DNA from: an uncultured Chromatiaceae bacterium
GTDB lineage: Bacteria > Pseudomonadota > Gammaproteobacteria > Enterobacterales > Alteromonadaceae
Assembly: GCA_946482615.1 (NCBI GenBank)
Contig: CAMLSF010000001.1
Coordinates: forward strand, 1-64,000
Reading direction: 5' to 3'
DNA: 64,000 bases
Part shown: positions 1 through 8,166 of the stretch, piece after piece
Layout of the letters: each line of letters opens with the position of its first letter
Position numbering within the stretch: position 1 is the first letter of the stretch
Notes under the pieces: model-generated
Told to the model about the DNA's origin: nothing
What the model saw: the letters and a program-made list of their open reading frames with translations, nothing else
Database searches by the model: none
Position numbers and translations under genes: made by a program

Positions 1-134
1 AATAATCTTTTTAAAGGTTTTTTATGTGACGGTAATTATTGTTTTTTTTCGCCGCCCAATTGTTTGCTGTGGGGGTTTTTTTTTGCCCGTCGATCAGAAA
101 AACTGAAATAAAATTAGATTTTTTAGAGCAAATA

Positions 135-268
135 CTTCAAACATTCATAATTTTATGTATAATGGCCTTGTCTTGTTAATCCAAGACACCCTGTTGATTT
201 GAAATTATTGAATAGCTTCTCCCCGTTTGCTATGACCGGCCTCCTCAAAAAAGGCCGGTTTTCTTTTT
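135..268 (+). ncRNA. Candidate small RNA in the spf/ersA position
   Basis: A TATAAT box at 158-163 with a weak TTCAAA at 136-141 (16-base spacer) precedes about 100 bases with no good ORF, ending in a strong intrinsic terminator at 235-268. In Escherichia coli, Spot 42 (spf) lies between polA and yihA/engB, and in Pseudomonas ErsA occupies the same place. Here the element sits just before a convergent engB, as expected if polA lies off the left edge. An unpaired-looking CTCCCC at about 219-224 could be a target-pairing seed. The sequence does not resemble E. coli Spot 42, so the match is positional. The transcript probably starts near 170. The region before 135 shows nothing else I can name. 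Confidence 0.55.
235..268 (+). terminator. Intrinsic terminator of the candidate small RNA
   Basis: ACCGGCCT (235-242) pairs with AGGCCGGT (252-259) around a 9-base loop, and a T-rich run follows. It is on the plus strand and ends the transcript that starts near 170. Confidence 0.8.
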
Positions 269-327
269 TCTGCAATCTGCATTTCATTTGGAGTGGGGTT
301 CATCTGGGTCGGTGGCAGCTTGAAAGC

Positions 328-357
328 AAAAAAAAGCAGAGACTATGCTCTGCTTTT
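328..357 (-). terminator. Terminator of engB
   Basis: AAAAGCAGAG (332-341) and CTCTGCTTTT (348-357) form a perfect stem with a 6-base loop. Read on the minus strand it ends in a run of T, placed 25 bases beyond the engB stop codon. The A/T symmetry means it could work in both directions. Confidence 0.75.
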
Positions 358-381
358 AAGAAATCCGGATAGTGCTAAAAC

Positions 382-996
382 TTATTCTTGTTCCGCACTA
401 AACCACTGATCCAGTTTTTGCTCTAACTCAGGTAAACCTAATTTAGTCAGCGAACTGAATAGCTGTACTGTCACATCGCCCATAAAAGCCATCGAAGCTT
501 CTGTCACTTCTAACAGTACTTTTTTACGGGGGCCAGGGCTTAATTTATCCGCCTTAGTCAGCAGTAGTAATACCTGTAGATTACTTTGCACTGCCCAATG
601 AATTAAATCCTGATCCAAATCTTTTAACGGATGACGTATATCCATCAACACCACTATGCCTTTTAAGCTCTGGCGTTTCATCAGGTATTCGCTCAGGGCT
701 TTTTGCCATTTTTCTTTGACAGCTAAAGGCACTTTGGCAAAACCATAACCCGGTAAGTCGATCAGACGCTGATTTTCCGCTAAAGCAAAAGTATTGATCA
801 GCTGAGTACGACCCGGCGTTTTACTGGTGCGGGCTAAGCCGTTTTGCCTTGTCAGTGTATTTAACGCACTGGACTTGCCGGCGTTGGAACGACCAGCAAA
901 GGCAACCTCTATACCTGTATCTGCGGGCAGAGCCTTAATATCGGGGGCACTGGTCAGAAAAGTTGCTTTCTGATAATTGATGATCGCTTTGTACAC
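382..996 (-). CDS. engB: Ribosome biogenesis GTPase EngB/YihA
   Basis: A 204-residue small GTPase of the TrmE-Era-EngA-EngB superfamily, needed for 50S subunit assembly in the cytoplasm. The G1 loop GRSNAGKSS is at 35-43, PGRT (switch I) at 61-64, DLPG (G3) at 80-83 and TKAD (G4) at 147-150, all intact. Its length is normal for the family. It is convergent with the upstream small-RNA locus, which repeats the polA-spf-yihA order of enterobacteria, and yihI lies 2 kb away as it does in that group. The start at 996 gives the usual short N-terminus. Confidence 0.95.
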   Translation of the reverse strand: MYKAIINYQKATFLTSAPDIKALPADTGIEVAFAGRSNAGKSSALNTLTRQNGLARTSKTPGRTQLINTFALAENQRLIDLPGYGFAKVPLAVKEKWQKALSEYLMKRQSLKGIVVLMDIRHPLKDLDQDLIHWAVQSNLQVLLLLTKADKLSPGPRKKVLLEVTEASMAFMGDVTVQLFSSLTKLGLPELEQKLDQWFSAEQE

Positions 997-1177
997 TGTC
1001 AGCTCCGGCTGTAAATTTGGCTATAGTGTAACGGATCCTGAAGATCCACAGAAGCTTTACTGTGATTTATGGGATTCTATCTGCGCAAGATTCGTGTAAA
1101 ATAGACATAAAATATAGGGTTATTCAACTTGGTTGCCAGATCACTGGCGGTTCAACGCGGACAGAGACGGAAAAAAA

Positions 1178-1804
1178 ATGAAAAAATTCGCACTTCCACT
1201 CACGCTCTTTTTAGGGTTAATCAGTACAGCTTATGCAGCCGATGGGGATGCAGAAGCGGGTAAAGCTAAATCCGTCACTTGTGCTGCCTGCCATGGCATG
1301 GACGGGAATAGCCCAACAGATTTATATCCAAAAATTGCTGGTCAACATGCTGGTTATATTTTTAAGCAATTAAAAGAATTTCAGTTAGGTGCCAAAACCG
1401 GTGGTAAAGAAGGTCGTAACAATGCGGTGATGGCTGGCATGGTTGCAGCTTTATCTGAGCAGGATATGAAAGATCTGGCGGCTTATTACTCCAGCCAAAC
1501 CATGAAAGAAGGCAGCACGCCGGAAGATGTGGTGGCTAAAGGTGAAAAATTATTCCGCGGTGGTGATTTGGAGCGAGGTATCGCTGCCTGTATCGCTTGC
1601 CATGGTCCACGTGGTGTAGGTCACAGCTTAGCCGGCTTCCCAAAAATTTCATTCCAGCATGCGGCTTATATTAAAACTCAGCTGGAATCTTTCCGTAATG
1701 GTTCACGCGCCAACGACATGAATGGCATGATGCGTGATGTTGCGAAGAAGCTGACAGACGAAGATATCGAGGTACTGTCTAAGTACGTGGGTGGCTTACA
1801 TTAA
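1178..1804 (+). CDS. Dihaem cytochrome c4
   Basis: A 208-residue periplasmic electron carrier of the cytochrome c4 family, which passes electrons to terminal oxidases. A signal peptide of about 20 residues (MKKF to AYA) is followed by two CXXCH haem sites, CAACH at 35-39 and CIACH at 138-142, one in each half of a duplicated fold. Methionine-rich stretches (AVMAGM and GMMRD) after each site fit axial ligands. An in-frame TTG 45 bases upstream would add a charged leader before the signal peptide, so the ATG at 1178 is preferred. It stands alone and ends at its own terminator. Confidence 0.93.
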   Translation: MKKFALPLTLFLGLISTAYAADGDAEAGKAKSVTCAACHGMDGNSPTDLYPKIAGQHAGYIFKQLKEFQLGAKTGGKEGRNNAVMAGMVAALSEQDMKDLAAYYSSQTMKEGSTPEDVVAKGEKLFRGGDLERGIAACIACHGPRGVGHSLAGFPKISFQHAAYIKTQLESFRNGSRANDMNGMMRDVAKKLTDEDIEVLSKYVGGLH

Positions 1805-1824
1805 TAGCTGTTTTTTCAGCGACA

Positions 1825-1852
1825 AAAACCAGGCTTCAGCCTGGTTTTTTTT
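1825..1852 (+). terminator. Terminator of cytochrome c4
   Basis: AAAACCAGGC pairs with GCCTGGTTTT around TTCA, then T continues to 1852. It starts 20 bases after the stop codon. Confidence 0.85.
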
Positions 1853-1901
1853 ATCCGAATTCTGCGGTTCCCAGTCCTTAATTTGTAAATCACAGGCCCT
1901 T

Positions 1902-1941
1902 TGTGAGATATATCTCACAGCCTTGTAGGATATAACTCACG
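1902..1941. promoter_or_regulatory. Tandem palindromic operators
   Basis: A perfect 18-base palindrome, TGTGAGATATATCTCACA, lies at 1902-1919. A degenerate copy (14 of 18 identical) lies at 1924-1941, exactly 22 bases (two helical turns) further on. The half sites recall CRP (TGTGA/TCACA), but the spacer is 8 rather than 6 bases. Forty bases downstream there is a TATAAT box (1982-1987) without a good -35, as expected for an activator-dependent promoter. Confidence 0.6.
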
Positions 1942-1981
1942 TCACAGAAAAAACGAAAAACAAAAACACAACCTATTGATT

Positions 1982-2331
1982 TATAATGACAATACAAAAA
2001 AGTTCATTTTTTTTGTATTTTTTTTATACCCTCGTATTGCCATTCTGAAAAATTGGAGTAGATTTAAGTCCGTTACATTTAGTAACCTTTGAAAACACGG
2101 AAGCTGGCATGGAAAGCAGCAGTGCATCAGTACATTTTGCAGCATCAAGATGATGACTATGTGTATTTTACACAGCGCATGGAAGGACCATTAAGTATCA
2201 GGATGATCGCGAATAACTATCTTCATAGGGAATTTGCGTAAAAATATAGGGAATTTGTGCCGACAGGGTGTTGAACTCCCGTCAGGACGACTTCAAGCAG
2301 ATTATGTGTCGCGCTAGACACCTTATATAGA
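1982..2331 (+). other. Non-coding or small-ORF transcript region
   Basis: A putative promoter (TATAAT 1982-1987) and a clear terminator (2332-2360) bracket about 350 bases with no ordinary gene. The only protein-like stretch is a 50-codon frame from TTG 2089 to TAA 2241, containing residues such as DDDYVYFTQRMEGP. It has no convincing ribosome binding site, so it may be a relic. A 12-base direct repeat ATAGGGAATTTG occurs at 2225-2236 and 2246-2257. GTGTC/GACAC at 2306-2321 forms a small hairpin. The transcript could be a regulatory RNA, a small-protein mRNA or a decayed gene. Confidence 0.3.
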
Positions 2332-2360
2332 GGGCGGTAACATCTTACACCGCCCTTTTT
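2332..2360 (+). terminator. Terminator before the methyltransferase gene
   Basis: GGGCGGT (2332-2338) pairs with ACCGCCC (2349-2355) and is followed by TTTTT. It lies only 13 bases before the next start codon, so it ends an upstream transcript or attenuates the next gene. Confidence 0.75.
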
Positions 2361-2373
2361 ATTTATCCTCACC

Positions 2374-3021
2374 ATGAATTCAGTTTGTCCTTTATGCCAG
2401 CATACGCAGACCCAGCCTTTTAGCCGCGACAAAAGACGTGTTTATTTTCAGTGCTCCCGCTGTGTTTTAGTTTTTGCCGACCGCACAACCTTATTGACTG
2501 CAGAGCAGGAAAAAGCCCAATACGATTTACATCAGAACCAACTGGATGACCCGGGCTACCGCAAATTTTTATCCCGTTTATCTATACCTCTGCTGGAAAC
2601 TCTGGAGCCTGAACAAAACACCGGACTGGATTTTGGCTGTGGGCCCGGGCCTTTATTAGCTCAGATATTGAGTGAAGCAGGTAAAGAGATGCAAATCTGG
2701 GATCCCTTTTATGCGCCAGAACCAGAAGCGCTGGCTAGGAAATATCATTTTATTAGTTGCACCGAAGCCATAGAACATTTCATCTCTCCGGCGAAAGAAT
2801 GGCAGATCTGGCTGGATTTATTGCTGCCTGAAGCTGTGCTGGCTCTGATGACGAAACGCTACACAGACCAAAACAGCTTCAGCACCTGGCATTACAAAAA
2901 CGACCCTACTCATATCAGCTTTTTCCATCAGCACACTTTTGAGTTTCTGGCACAAAGGGACAATTTAGCCGTGATTTTCCCCGCCGACGATGTAGTGATA
3001 TTTAAAAAACGAAATACCTAG
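2374..3021 (+). CDS. Class I SAM-dependent methyltransferase with zinc-binding N-terminus
   Basis: A 215-residue protein. Two CxxC pairs (5-8 and 27-30) form an apparent zinc knuckle, followed by a Rossmann methyltransferase domain with motif I DFGCGPGP at 85-92. The acidic residue after strand 2 is in IWDPFY, and TEAIEHF matches the motif that follows in the Methyltransf_11/23 families. The substrate cannot be read from sequence. It is followed 53 bases later by yihI on the same strand. Confidence 0.85.
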   Translation: MNSVCPLCQHTQTQPFSRDKRRVYFQCSRCVLVFADRTTLLTAEQEKAQYDLHQNQLDDPGYRKFLSRLSIPLLETLEPEQNTGLDFGCGPGPLLAQILSEAGKEMQIWDPFYAPEPEALARKYHFISCTEAIEHFISPAKEWQIWLDLLLPEAVLALMTKRYTDQNSFSTWHYKNDPTHISFFHQHTFEFLAQRDNLAVIFPADDVVIFKKRNT

Positions 3022-3074
3022 GTTTTCTGGCATAAACTGGTTAAAATACGCGCCCTTTTTCGTAGGTAACAGAT

Positions 3075-3629
3075 ATGACCCGGATTAAAAAAACTCGCAC
3101 CTCAGGCCCACTTGGCACCAGGCACAGACCGGCTGAAGAAGCCCGTCAGGATCGCACGCGCGCACCTGAAACCAAAAAGAAAGGTGCAGGCTTAAAATCC
3201 GGTAGTCGCCATTCTCCGTCCGCTGAAGATAAACAAAAACAATCAGCCAAAAGTCCAAAAGATCCACGTCATGGCAGTAAAAAGCCTATAGCTCTGGTGG
3301 TCACTGAAGCAGAACAAAAACTGATGGCACAACCTAAGCAGTTCAAGCCAGTGGTGCAATTAACCAAAGCCAAAGCGCCGGAAATGCCACCAGAGCAGGA
3401 ATTAGCTCTGCTTGAAAACGATGAAAAGCTGCTGGAATTGCTGGATAAAGTCGATCAAGGCGAAATTCTGACCGGTAAAGATGCCAAGTACTTTAATGCC
3501 AAAACAGCACGCCATGCCGAACTTGTTGCTCTGTTAGGTTTAGATCAGGCAGACGAAGAAGATGAAGAATTGGACCCACTGGCCCAATTAGAGCGTACAG
3601 ACTGGCGTAAAGAGTTTTTAGGCGAATAG
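3075..3629 (+). CDS. yihI: Der GTPase-activating protein YihI
   Basis: A 184-residue, highly charged protein. The basic, disordered N-terminal half (about 1-75) and acidic helical C-terminal half (DEKLLELLDKVDQGE and DEEDEELDPL) are typical of YihI, a GAP for the ribosome-assembly GTPase Der. The C-terminal WRKE near 177-180 is a usual family end. In enterobacteria yihI is close to engB and hemN; here engB is 2 kb upstream, which supports the assignment. It probably shares a transcript with the next gene, 10 bases on. Confidence 0.88.
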   Translation: MTRIKKTRTSGPLGTRHRPAEEARQDRTRAPETKKKGAGLKSGSRHSPSAEDKQKQSAKSPKDPRHGSKKPIALVVTEAEQKLMAQPKQFKPVVQLTKAKAPEMPPEQELALLENDEKLLELLDKVDQGEILTGKDAKYFNAKTARHAELVALLGLDQADEEDEELDPLAQLERTDWRKEFLGE

Positions 3630-3639
3630 GGGGTAAAGT

Positions 3640-4092
3640 TTGACCTTCAACTGGATACTGGCCACCATAGCCGCTGTGTTGATTATTGGCGGCCTGAGTT
3701 TTTATCTCGGCCGTTTGTTGTGGTTAATTCAACAACAAAAATTGAAGCAACAACAGATTGTTGACAACAAAAACGCCGACCTGACCCAAAGCATAGTATT
3801 AATCGCCAAAGCCATGCGTGAACAACAATGTGAGCTGTCTGAAGGCGCTTTACGGATTTGGGTATTGTTGGATCATCTGCAACTGCCCAATAAACCCGAT
3901 GCAGTTCAGAGCTACCCTGGCTTATTTAAAATGTATGACGTAGTCAAAGACATGCCGACGCATCAGGCACGCAAAGAGCGGGATAAAAAGGAAATCCGCC
4001 ATCTGGATCACCTGCGTGAACAGGCAGAAATTGATTTTAAGGCTGAGATTTTGGCCGACGTCGAAAAACTACTGGCGTTTTTCCAGAAGTAA
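3640..4092 (+). CDS. DUF2489 membrane-anchored protein
   Basis: A 150-residue protein of the DUF2489 family, commonly found after yihI in gammaproteobacteria. One N-terminal transmembrane helix (about 5-26) is followed by a cytoplasmic helical, charged domain. The start is TTG at 3640, preceded by AGGGGGTAAAG, a good Shine-Dalgarno for that position. No ATG is available nearby. Function is unknown. It ends 3 bases before a strong hairpin. Confidence 0.75.
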   Translation: MTFNWILATIAAVLIIGGLSFYLGRLLWLIQQQKLKQQQIVDNKNADLTQSIVLIAKAMREQQCELSEGALRIWVLLDHLQLPNKPDAVQSYPGLFKMYDVVKDMPTHQARKERDKKEIRHLDHLREQAEIDFKAEILADVEKLLAFFQK

Positions 4093-4095
4093 AAA

Positions 4096-4126
4096 ACAAA
4101 GGCAGCTCAAGCTGCCTTTGTAGTTT
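4096..4126. terminator. Bidirectional terminator
   Basis: ACAAAGGCAGC pairs with GCTGCCTTTGT around TCAA (4096-4121). A-rich sequence on the left and T-rich sequence on the right let it serve both the yihI operon and the convergent amidohydrolase. Confidence 0.8.
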
Positions 4127-4136
4127 TTGCCCGCAG

Positions 4137-5417
4137 TTATTGCTTGTAAACAACCCCGGCTTTCATCACAAAACTGACCTTGCCCATCAGCTGAATATCC
4201 TGCAGTGGATCCCCCGGCACTGCCACTAAATCGGCAATCTTACCTGCAGTGACAGAGCCCAGTTCCTGGTCCACTTTCAGCAAACGGGCTGAAGCAATAG
4301 TGGCAGACTGGATAGCTTCTATGGCAGGCATTCCGGCCTGGGTCATAAACACAAATTCACGCCAGTTGTCACCGTGAGCCCCTACCCCTGAATCTGTACC
4401 AAAAGCTATTTTGACGCCCTCTTTATAAGCGTTGGCAAAAGTCTGCTGAATTTTAGGGCCTATAGTCAAAGCCTTAGGGCGAACCAGCTCTGGAAAAAAG
4501 CCCGGCATAGCAGCTTTTTCTGCCGCCCATTTGCCAGCACTGATCGTAGGCACAAAATAAGTGCCATGTTGTTTCATCAGTTTCATTGTGGCTTTGTCCA
4601 TTAAGGTGCCGTGTTCTATCGAATCCACTCCGGCTTCTATGGCTCTGTCCATGCCCTCTTTGCCATGCGCATGCACAGCCACTGTCATGCCATAATCTTT
4701 GGCCGTCTCTACTATAGCTTTGAGTTCTTCGCGGTTAAATTGTGGATTAGAACCACTTTTGGCCACACTTAATACACCACCAGTGGCCGTGATTTTAATC
4801 AGGTCAGCGCCTTCTTTATACCGTTGCCGCACCGCTTTACGGGCTTCTTCAGGACCGTTAATAACCCCATCCTTTGGTCCCGGATCGCCCATCAGCGCAT
4901 AAGCCACACCATTGGTTGGATCGGCATGCCCACCAGTAGTGGCTATAGATTTACCCGCTGTATAAATACGGGGGCCTTTGACATAACCCGAGTTGATAGC
5001 TTTACGCAGCGCTGTACTGGTGTGATGGATGTCGCCCAGTTCCCGCACTGTGGTAAAACCTGCCATCAGAGTTTTTTCTGCAAAGGTAGCACCACGCAAA
5101 GCGATATCGGCTTCATTCAGCAGAAATTCTTCGGTGTAAGTGGCCGGACTCATCTGAGTGGAGAAATGGGTATGCATATCCATCAAACCTGGCATCACTG
5201 TGTGATGCTTTAAATCAATGATCTGGTCACCATTAGCCGGAGTTTTATAACCAGACTCCACTGCGATAATTTTGTCGTTTTCGACCACCACAGTCTGTTG
5301 GGTCAGTACTTTGTCATTTTCAGCAGTAATGAGTTTACCGGCGTGAATTAAAGTTGCGCTCTGAGCTGTTCCGGCCACCAGCACGGCGCTGGCGATAAGG
5401 CTTAGTTGCAGTTTCAT
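4137..5417 (-). CDS. Secreted metal-dependent amidohydrolase
   Basis: A 426-residue amidohydrolase of the imidazolonepropionase/Xaa-Pro dipeptidase-like family. It has a signal peptide (MKLQ to AQSA, about 20 residues), HTH (82-84) as the first metal motif, K208 in LIKITATGG as the likely carboxylated lysine, HAH at 249-251, SIEHG with H269 and the catalytic D342 in FGTDSG. It probably hydrolyses a cyclic imide or dipeptide in the periplasm. The exact substrate is not visible. The ATG at 5417 has AGGAG 7 bases upstream; longer in-frame starts would bury the signal peptide. Confidence 0.88.
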   Translation of the reverse strand: MKLQLSLIASAVLVAGTAQSATLIHAGKLITAENDKVLTQQTVVVENDKIIAVESGYKTPANGDQIIDLKHHTVMPGLMDMHTHFSTQMSPATYTEEFLLNEADIALRGATFAEKTLMAGFTTVRELGDIHHTSTALRKAINSGYVKGPRIYTAGKSIATTGGHADPTNGVAYALMGDPGPKDGVINGPEEARKAVRQRYKEGADLIKITATGGVLSVAKSGSNPQFNREELKAIVETAKDYGMTVAVHAHGKEGMDRAIEAGVDSIEHGTLMDKATMKLMKQHGTYFVPTISAGKWAAEKAAMPGFFPELVRPKALTIGPKIQQTFANAYKEGVKIAFGTDSGVGAHGDNWREFVFMTQAGMPAIEAIQSATIASARLLKVDQELGSVTAGKIADLVAVPGDPLQDIQLMGKVSFVMKAGVVYKQ

Positions 5418-5543
5418 TGGATCTCCTGTTGGATGAACACAGCTTTTTCCAGCTGCTTTGCATCGACTATGAAACAGGAATGACAAAGCGGCAAGAGCGG
5501 AAAAAATGAATGCGATACAGAGCCTTAGATCCGGGACCAATGG

Positions 5544-6083
5544 TTAGTCCCAAACACCAAGCTCAAAATGTATTCCGGCAGAACTTACCCTTAGACTTTG
5601 TTTGCCGTTGAACTGAACTACCTCAGCAAGATCAACCAGCCGATAATAAGCGTTTCTGCTGAATTTAGCCGTCAGGCCGCGCCATAGCTGCAAGTATGGC
5701 AGCAACTGACCGTCCTGCTGTGCCTGCAAAAACAACGGATATTCAGCGCCAATTAATACCTGAGGCCCTAAATTTGTGGTCGCAACAATGACTGAGGTGG
5801 CATCGTTTTGTAACTCAACGGACACTATGGTAAAAGCAGCGTCTTCAACCTGAATGCGAACTTTTTCAACCGGAGTCAGCAAAAAATACTCCTGTTGTTG
5901 TCGGGTCAGCACTGAAGCAAAAAGCTGCACCAGTTCAGACCTTTGAATTTTGGAGTCCATGTAATACCAGTCGCCATGCCGATCGATACGAATGGGGATA
6001 TCACCGCAAAAGGCTGGATCCCAAAGTTCAACAGGGGCTAAATGAGCTTGCTGCAACGACAGCTGTAGTTGTTTTAAATCCAT
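5544..6083 (-). CDS. DUF1285 family protein
   Basis: A 179-residue cytoplasmic protein. The segment CGDIPIRIDRHGDWYYMDSKIQR and the following LFASVL and YFLLTPVEK are the hallmarks of DUF1285, a small beta-rich family of unknown role in proteobacteria. Starting at ATG 6083 (MDLKQL) removes 18 upstream residues that look like untranslated leader. No strong Shine-Dalgarno precedes either choice. It lies just upstream of the amidohydrolase on the same strand, but the 126-base gap gives no proof of an operon. Confidence 0.75.
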   Translation of the reverse strand: MDLKQLQLSLQQAHLAPVELWDPAFCGDIPIRIDRHGDWYYMDSKIQRSELVQLFASVLTRQQQEYFLLTPVEKVRIQVEDAAFTIVSVELQNDATSVIVATTNLGPQVLIGAEYPLFLQAQQDGQLLPYLQLWRGLTAKFSRNAYYRLVDLAEVVQFNGKQSLRVSSAGIHFELGVWD

Positions 6084-6147
6084 AATGACGTAGCTAAATA
6101 AGCAAGAGACTTGCAGAGCATAACAACAGAATGACAACAGAGGAAAT

Positions 6148-6255
6148 TGGGGTGACCACTGTAGAGGCTCGGACCCAGAGTTGGGTGCATAGGGATAAAT
6201 TGGGGTGACTAACGAAGCTCGAACCCAAAGTTGGGTTTAGCTTTAAGGGATAAAT
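6148..6255 (-). repeat. Two degenerate tandem copies of the tRNA-His 3' end
   Basis: Downstream of tRNA-His, two units starting at 6201 and 6148 (spacing 55 and 53 bases) each repeat the tRNA T arm, acceptor strand and CCA. They share TTGGGGTGAC, then GCTCGAACCCA or GCTCGGACCCA, plus AAATT and AGGGAT in the linkers. The T loops are kept but the rest of the tRNA is absent. The arrangement recalls the repeats that carry a tRNA tail behind E. coli tyrT (rtT). Confidence 0.8.
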
Positions 6256-6332
6256 TGGGGTGACTGATGGGGCTCGAACCCACGACAACCGGAATCACAA
6301 TCCGGGACTCTACCAACTGAGCTACAGTCACC
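6256..6332 (-). tRNA. hisT-like: tRNA-His (GUG)
   Basis: On the minus strand the acceptor strands GTGACTG and CAGTCAC pair, the D arm contains AGCTCAGTTGGTAGAG, the anticodon stem is CCGGA/TCCGG with loop TTGTGAT (anticodon GTG), and the T arm contains GGGTTCGAGCC. CCA is encoded. The extra G at -1 opposite C73, specific to tRNA-His, is present at 6332. No other tRNA lies in the window. Confidence 0.96.
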
Positions 6333-6498
6333 ACAAGCGGCGCGGATTCTAGCGAAATTCTGCGCTGAAGCAAAGTTATTTTTACAAAACTAAGCCAGAA
6401 GCCTTACTTGGCTTGGGTCAGGGTACTGATTGTGCTAGGGTATGGCCGTCAGACCAACTGACATTCATCAGACCAGTGGCTCGAATATGGAGAAAAAC

Positions 6499-7317
6499 AT
6501 GCAACAATTTCTGGATTTTTTGCAGAAAAATCAGCAATTGATTTTAAGTTATAGCGTCAAAATACTGGTCGCTTTAGTTATTTTATACCTGGGTCGCTGG
6601 GTCTCAAAAAGTCTGACCCGTATGCTGGAAAAAGCCTTAATCCACCGTAAAGTGGACAGGGCCGTGGTGTCTTTTTTAAGTGGTATTATTCAGGCCGCTA
6701 TTATGGTGGCCACTATCCTGATAGCACTCTCCCAGGTAGGCATTCAGACGGCGTCCTTTATCGCTATTTTGGGTGCCGCCGGCTTAGCTATAGCTTTGGC
6801 CTTACAAGGTTCGTTATCCAACTTTGCATCAGGCGTATTAATTATTTTGTTCCGCCCTTTCCGGGCAGGTGACTTTGTCGATGCAGCTGGTGTTTCAGGT
6901 GTGGTAGAAAAAATTGAAATCTTCCAGACCATACTGAAAAGCTCTGATAACAAACGCATTATTGTGCCGAACTCGCAGATTACCGGCTCAGCCATCATTA
7001 ATTATTCGGCAGAAAAAACCCGCAGAGTGGATTTAACAGTGGGTATAAGTTACGAATCGGATCTGAAAAAAGCCAAACACTTGTTGGAACAAATCCTCAA
7101 AGCTGACAGTCGTATCCTGACCGAACCCACTGCTGTTATCGCTGTTGGTGCCTTAGCCGACAGTTCAGTCAATATTTTAATACGTCCATGGGTCAACGCA
7201 GCCGACTACTGGCCTGTGTACTGGGACACTCTGGAAAAAATCAAACTGACCTTTGACGAAAACCAGATTGTGATCCCATTTCCACAAATGGACCTGCATT
7301 TCAAAAAGGAAAAATAA
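6499..7317 (+). CDS. mscS: Small-conductance mechanosensitive channel MscS
   Basis: A 272-residue inner-membrane channel that opens on hypo-osmotic shock. Three transmembrane helices are followed by the beta and alpha/beta cytoplasmic vestibule. The pore helix has the family pattern GAAGLAIALALQGSLSNFAS, and FRPFRAGDFVD and the end PFPQMDLHFK match E. coli MscS closely. Of three in-frame starts, ATG 6499 is preferred because GGAG lies 6 bases upstream; ATG 6487 would add four residues. The next gene starts 3 bases after its stop, which suggests co-transcription. Confidence 0.93.
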   Translation: MQQFLDFLQKNQQLILSYSVKILVALVILYLGRWVSKSLTRMLEKALIHRKVDRAVVSFLSGIIQAAIMVATILIALSQVGIQTASFIAILGAAGLAIALALQGSLSNFASGVLIILFRPFRAGDFVDAAGVSGVVEKIEIFQTILKSSDNKRIIVPNSQITGSAIINYSAEKTRRVDLTVGISYESDLKKAKHLLEQILKADSRILTEPTAVIAVGALADSSVNILIRPWVNAADYWPVYWDTLEKIKLTFDENQIVIPFPQMDLHFKKEK

Positions 7318-7320
7318 GGC

Positions 7321-8091
7321 ATGATAAAAACTCTCTGCTCTCTGTCAGTACTGGGCAGTCTGTTCATTTTGAGCGGTCTTTTGACAGTACAGGCCGAAGA
7401 AAGCACATCCAATGAAATAAAATTGGGCTGGAGCACATCAGCTGAGTTAGGCGCTATTACCACCTCAGGTAACACCAAAGGTACCTCGATCACAGGTAAA
7501 ATCGACTCCAAACAAGAACTGGAACATTGGTCCAACGACTATACCTTCAGCGCTTTTTTTAAACGTGACGAAACCGAAGCAGATGATGGCCAGACCATAG
7601 TGGAAACCTCAGCGGAGAAATACGCGGCTTCTGCCAAAGGGGGTTATAAGCTGAACAAAGACACAGCTAAACTTTTTGTCTACGGCTCTCATGTAGACGA
7701 CCGTTTTGGTGCTTACACTGAATACACCACTGTCGCTGTAGGTTACGGTGATGAACTCTTTAAAACTGACACCATGTCGCTGGAAGGTGAAATAGGTCCT
7801 GGTTATTACAGAGGCAAAACGGATTTAGAAGAAACTGAAAATGGCATGATAGTGCGTAGTGCTGCCACTTATCGCTGGCAGATCAGTGAGTCAGCGCGTT
7901 TTAAACAAACCGTCAGTCTGGAATACGGTGAAGACAATAAACGTTCCATCGCCGAATCGTCTTTAACCGCCAAAATTAATGGCCGGATGCAAATGAAAGC
8001 AGCCTTTTTAGTGCAAAACGACTCGAAAGTACCAGTAGGCAAAAAGAAAACCGATACACAAACCTCTATCACTTTTGTCTATTCGTTTTAA
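7321..8091 (+). CDS. DUF481 outer-membrane beta-barrel protein
   Basis: A 256-residue exported protein with a signal peptide ending near residue 25 (VQA), then GWSTSAELGAITTSGNT, the conserved opening of the DUF481 (YdiY-like salt-induced outer membrane protein) family. The rest is alternating amphipathic strands ending in FVYSF, a typical barrel C-terminus with terminal Phe. Pairing with mscS makes a role in osmotic response plausible, but that is inference. Confidence 0.85.
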   Translation: MIKTLCSLSVLGSLFILSGLLTVQAEESTSNEIKLGWSTSAELGAITTSGNTKGTSITGKIDSKQELEHWSNDYTFSAFFKRDETEADDGQTIVETSAEKYAASAKGGYKLNKDTAKLFVYGSHVDDRFGAYTEYTTVAVGYGDELFKTDTMSLEGEIGPGYYRGKTDLEETENGMIVRSAATYRWQISESARFKQTVSLEYGEDNKRSIAESSLTAKINGRMQMKAAFLVQNDSKVPVGKKKTDTQTSITFVYSF

Positions 8092-8111
8092 TCTGTCCGT
8101 TTTACCATGTT

Positions 8112-8138
8112 GCGGGCGCACAGTTTATCAGCGCCCGC
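8112..8138. terminator. GC-rich hairpin between convergent genes
   Basis: GCGGGCGC (8112-8119) pairs perfectly with GCGCCCGC (8131-8138) around 11 bases, between the ends of the DUF481 gene and sbcC. No T run follows on either strand, so intrinsic termination is uncertain. Confidence 0.4.
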
Positions 8139-8166
8139 GACTGCAGCCACAAGTGCCGGGGTACAG

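Noticed and set aside
1902..1919. A canonical CRP site
   Set aside because: The two TGTGA halves are separated by 8 bases instead of 6.
2223..2432. 69-residue minus-strand frame and a tRNA-like look of the sequence at about 2258-2322
   Set aside because: The frame crosses a terminator and a real start codon; tRNA stems do not pair (T arm only three base pairs, no acceptor).
6094..6288. 64-residue minus-strand frame over the tRNA-His tail
   Set aside because: It is created by the repeated tRNA 3' ends and has no ribosome binding site.
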